Assembly (NCBI RefSeq): GCF_010672085.1 | Contig: NZ_JAAHHT010000003.1 | Span: 69,664 to 109,047 of the forward strand | Direction of reading: 5' to 3' | From: Okeania sp. SIO3I5 | GTDB taxonomy: Bacteria > Cyanobacteriota > Cyanobacteriia > Cyanobacteriales > Microcoleaceae | Length of the DNA: 39,384 bases | In this document: positions 36,517 to 39,384 of the stretch, one piece after another | Layout: every line of letters begins with the position of its first letter | How positions within the stretch are numbered: position 1 is the stretch's first letter | Notes under the pieces: model-generated | The model's database searches: none | What the model was told of the DNA's origin: nothing | Seen by the model: the letters and a program-made list of their open reading frames with translations, nothing else | Position numbers and translations under genes: made by a program

Positions 36517-37695
36517 CTACTCCTTAAAATAAGTAATACCTACATCTTTCATTCTTTTTAATGCTTCGTAAATTTTTTCTTTTTCCACTGTTAATGCAAT
36601 ACGAAAAAAACCTTCTCCAGAAGCACCATATCCATTTCCAGGAGCTACAACAATACCACATTTTTCTAGTAAAAGAGTGACAAATTCTTGAGATGTATAA
36701 TTTTGAGGAACTGGAACCCATACATATAAACTTGCTAAAGTTGGTTGAATCGGAAAACCTAAAGATTGCAAACCTTTGATGAGAATATCTCTTCGTTTTT
36801 GGTAAATCGCTACTAAACTTTGCAAGTCTTCTTTCGTAGTAGAAAAAGCAGCGATCGCTGCTTTTTGAATTGCTTTAAATACTCCAGAATCCACATTAGA
36901 TTTAACTTGACTTAATCCCTTTATTCCGAGACTATTTCCTACTACAAAACCAATGCGCCATCCTGTCATATTGTAAGATTTAGATAGACTATGAAATTCA
37001 ATTGCTACATCTTTAGCACCAGGAATTTGTAAGATACTAGGAGGTTCATAGCCATCATAAGCCATTTCAGAATAAGCATTGTCGTGGCATAGCAATATGT
37101 CATAATGTTGACAAAAGTCTACCAATTCTTGAAAAAACTCTAAACTAGCTGTAGCACCTGTCGGATTATTAGGATAGTTAATCCACAATAATTTAGCTTT
37201 TTCAGCTACTTCTTGAGGAATAGTCTTTAAATTTGGTAAAAATCCATTTTCCGGCCTCAGTTGTATTGGATAAGGTTGACCCTCAGCAAAAATTGTCGAG
37301 GTGCGATAAACTGGATAGCCAGGGTCAGGAATTATGGTATAATCTCCAGGGTTGACAAAAGCTAGAAAAATATTGTGAATTGACTCTTTAGAACCTATTG
37401 AGGAAATTACTTCTGTTTCTGGGTTTAAATTTTCAACCCCAAACCTACGTTTCATCCAATCTGCTGCTGCTTGTCTATATTCTTTTAGACCTTTGTAGGG
37501 TGGATAATGATGATTTGTTGAATCTTGAATTGCCTCATGCATTGCCTGAATAATATGATTTGGTGTAGGTTGATCTGGATCTCCTACCCCTAAATTGATA
37601 ATATCAACTCCTCTTTTAAGCAATTCATTCCGTTTACGGTCAATTTCAGTAAAGAGATAAGGTGGTATTTTTTCTAGTCTTTTGGCAAGCTGCAT
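36517..37695 (-). CDS. dapL: LL-diaminopimelate aminotransferase (class I/II)
   Basis: PLP enzyme of 392 residues. DapL makes LL-diaminopimelate from tetrahydrodipicolinate with glutamate, for lysine and peptidoglycan. Seen: the N-terminal LAKRLEKIPPYLFTEIDRKR and INLGVGDPDQPTPNHI (33-48), the cofactor-binding GSKESI, Asn-Pro motif NYPNNPTG (173-180), D205 and Y208 (HDNAYSEMAYDG), Lys239 in HSLSKSYNMTGWRIGF for the Schiff base, and the substrate arginine in GEGFFRIALT. The family also includes aspartate and other aminotransferases, so substrate is the less certain part. The gene is monocistronic, read leftwards, and ends at the edge of a repeat array. Confidence 0.85.
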   Translation of the reverse strand: MQLAKRLEKIPPYLFTEIDRKRNELLKRGVDIINLGVGDPDQPTPNHIIQAMHEAIQDSTNHHYPPYKGLKEYRQAAADWMKRRFGVENLNPETEVISSIGSKESIHNIFLAFVNPGDYTIIPDPGYPVYRTSTIFAEGQPYPIQLRPENGFLPNLKTIPQEVAEKAKLLWINYPNNPTGATASLEFFQELVDFCQHYDILLCHDNAYSEMAYDGYEPPSILQIPGAKDVAIEFHSLSKSYNMTGWRIGFVVGNSLGIKGLSQVKSNVDSGVFKAIQKAAIAAFSTTKEDLQSLVAIYQKRRDILIKGLQSLGFPIQPTLASLYVWVPVPQNYTSQEFVTLLLEKCGIVVAPGNGYGASGEGFFRIALTVEKEKIYEALKRMKDVGITYFKE

Positions 37696-37838
37696 AGTAA
37701 CTTGTATTAATTCCTGAACTAAATTAATTCACATATAGCAAAGTTTATCTTGAAAATTAGTCAGAGGTCTTACTAAGTTAAAAGTTAAAAATAAAAAAGT
37801 AAACAGTCTAGACTTACAACCAGTTAAATTTTTTGTTC

Positions 37839-37961
37839 TATACTAATCCTAAATGATTTGTGAAAAAAATTGTAGGAGTTTGGTCTCCAAACAAGAACGA
37901 AAAAGGATTTGGAAACAAAACTCCTACGATAGAATACTACAAGCGATTTAGGATTGCTATA
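37839..37961. repeat. MITE-like element, family F
   Basis: Inverted ends TATACTAATCCTAAATGATT (37839) and GCGATTTAGGATTGCTATA (ending 37961). Inside is a second foldback, TAGGAGTTTGGTCTCCAAA with TTTGGAAACAAAACTCCTA, so the 123-bp element can fold almost end to end. A related inner foldback is at 65-88. It lies about 145 bases upstream of dapL. Confidence 0.8.
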
Positions 37962-38793
37962 GATTTCGTTGAAGTAAGAGGGTATCTATAAATAAATAAA
38001 AAAAAATTAAACCTTGATGCAGGGTGGGGAGGGTAAGGCAGTAATAATCTCACAAAATCACTAAGGAGATTTCTCTGACTGCCCTAACCCACCAAGTATA
38101 GCTATTTGAGGAGTTTATTTAGATTTATTTTACAGATACCTTCTAAGGTCAACCTATCCCACTATTCTAAAAATGCTGATCTACTTAAGTAAAATTTTCC
38201 CTAAAAGCTAGATTTTTCGTTTTTATTTTTAACAATATTTGGGCTTTTCAGCAAAAATATTATTAGTGGGATAGGTTTATATATTAAGTAAATTTGGTAG
38301 TTGATATTGACTGTAAGAAAGTGAAATATTTGGTTGACATTTAGTAGGATATAAAAACTATAAATATTTTCATAATTCTATATTATGTTAAATAGTTGAG
38401 GTTGATTCATAGCTAACTACTTAGATTTTCACAGAGAGAGAGATAGTATAAAACCTACATTCTGCACTACAAAATCTAGCATAAATCCCAAGTAGTCAGT
38501 AGTCGTAGGGGGCGATTTACTATGGAATGCTCCTAATTACGCGCATCGCCCGTACAGTAGTCATTAGGGAATGATATTAGTTAACTTTGTGGCTCCACGA
38601 AGTATTTATACTTAATATTTTTCTGAGAATTTGACTAATGAGAATGGTCAATAAATCAGATTTACACAGTATAAATACTTACCCAATCCTCAATTTTTAT
38701 ATTACTTTTAATACTACAAATTGACGTGCGGAACGTGGGATAAAAGGAATAATTAAGATAATTTTTGCTGGTTATAAATCAATATAAAATACT
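37962..38793. other. Non-coding interval
   Basis: AT-rich; no gene, tRNA or tandem repeat seen. A short GC-rich foldback (GGCGAT at 38512 with ATCGCC at 38545) is framed by 'cagtagtc' repeats, perhaps the remains of another small element. Confidence 0.4.
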
Positions 38794-39384
38794 AGGGCGT
38801 GTCATCAATTAAAAAATTGATCAAATAGGTATTGTATGCTTTATGGAGATGGCGATCGCTATGCTAATGAAATGACAAGCTACCAAGTAAATTCCTCCCA
38901 GGAAATTAACCGAACGTTTATCATATCTAGGGCGTGTCATCAATGAAAAAGGTTGACAAGTAGGGGTATTGTATGATGTATGAAAATGGCGCTCGCTATG
39001 GCAACAAAATGACTGTAGCTGCCTCTAGGAATCCCTTCCAGGAAGTTAACTGAACATTTATCCTATCTCCTGGCGATATAGCTGCCCCACTTGCTAGGCC
39101 CACCCTCAATATTGTTTGAGGCCTTGCCTTGAAATTTTCTATTCATAGACCTGCTTTGTAGAGTATCTCATCGTAATTACGGAGTTCACCCACGGTTTTT
39201 TTTCGAGGGAATCACCACCTCTATGCCTCTCTCAGCTCAAGGCCCAATCACCCTAAGCAAGAGCTTCATAAGCTTGATCTCCTCATACTGCTTCTGCTTC
39301 TACCATCCCTAATAAAATATCTGCATCAGTCCAAGATTGAAGTTTGAACAGTAGTGAAAAATGCAGGAGTGGGATTAGGAGCGA
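38794..39384 (-). mobile_element. Decayed IS5-like element with doubled end
   Basis: AGGGCGTGTCATCAAT, a sequence typical of IS5-group ends in cyanobacteria, occurs at 38794 and again at 38929, each followed by related text ('gtattgtatg', 'atggcg.tcgctatg', CCAGGAA.TTAAC), so the end is duplicated with a 135-bp offset. Beyond it, minus-strand translations give scattered transposase-like pieces (GDQAYEALA, VVIPSKKNR-like, LIENF-like) broken by many stops up to the window edge. No intact transposase. The IS family is inferred from the end sequence and these weak pieces. Confidence 0.5.

Noticed and set aside
38512-38550. tRNA-like GC-rich foldback
   Set aside because: Only one stem pairs well; no TΨC-like arm or acceptor pairing could be found.

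Overview
The window looks like the chromosome of a filamentous marine cyanobacterium of the Trichodesmium/Okeania kind. The DNA is very AT-rich and gene-poor, with long non-coding stretches. HIP1 octamers (GCGATCGC) occur at 1219, 4945, 10753, 17587, 18409, 22312, 22527, 36851 and 38852. Typical cyanobacterial families are present: cyAbrB, a CruP-type lycopene cyclase homologue, DUF1400, and an RTX-subtilase. The genus is an inference; the phylum is well supported.

Layout. 0.4-3.3 kb: a YwqG/DUF1963 gene, a SirB1-like transglutaminase-fold/TPR gene and an exported DUF1400 protein. 3.3-4.8 kb: nested MITE-like elements. 4.8-7 kb: an SRPBCC protein divergent from a multi-helix mechanosensitive channel. 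7.4-9.7 kb: an excisionase-type HTH gene, then a close pair made of a membrane-anchored GTPase and a tail-anchored partner with a decayed P-loop. 9.7-11.7 kb: gene debris, then a convergent DUF697 GTPase. 11.9-12.7 kb: nine copies of an 86-bp repeat. 14.4-15.7 kb: an unrecognised 437-residue protein. 17-18.4 kb: murF. 18.4-20.3 kb: three kinds of repeat. 20.3-22.9 kb: cruP, whose 3' end has been copied four more times with an exact 241-bp period, ending against the tail of a lost class III nucleotidyl cyclase gene. 23.7-25.1 kb: cyAbrB and a DUF2786 gene. 25.1-27 kb: repeats and IS debris. 27-33 kb: fcl, gmd and an undecaprenyl-phosphate sugar transferase, all on the minus strand and interrupted by a decayed tnpB. 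33.4-35.1 kb: a subtilase with N-terminal RTX repeats. 35.3-36.5 kb: an eight-copy repeat array. 36.5-37.7 kb: dapL. 37.7-39.4 kb: non-coding, ending in a decayed IS5-like element.

Function. murF and dapL serve peptidoglycan and lysine precursor synthesis. gmd and fcl make GDP-L-fucose, and the sugar transferase starts a lipid-linked glycan, so the 27-33 kb block probably belongs to sheath or exopolysaccharide synthesis. The most striking property is the density and variety of repeats: at least five families with terminal inverted repeats, heptamer and octamer microsatellites, and five long tandem arrays. Two of these arrays have higher-order structure. The best candidate for an undescribed protein system is the GTPase pair at 8.1-9.7 kb with the HTH gene before it. 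The best candidate RNA-like element is a GC-rich, foldable patch at 28.2-28.35 kb. I saw no rRNA, tRNA or CRISPR array.
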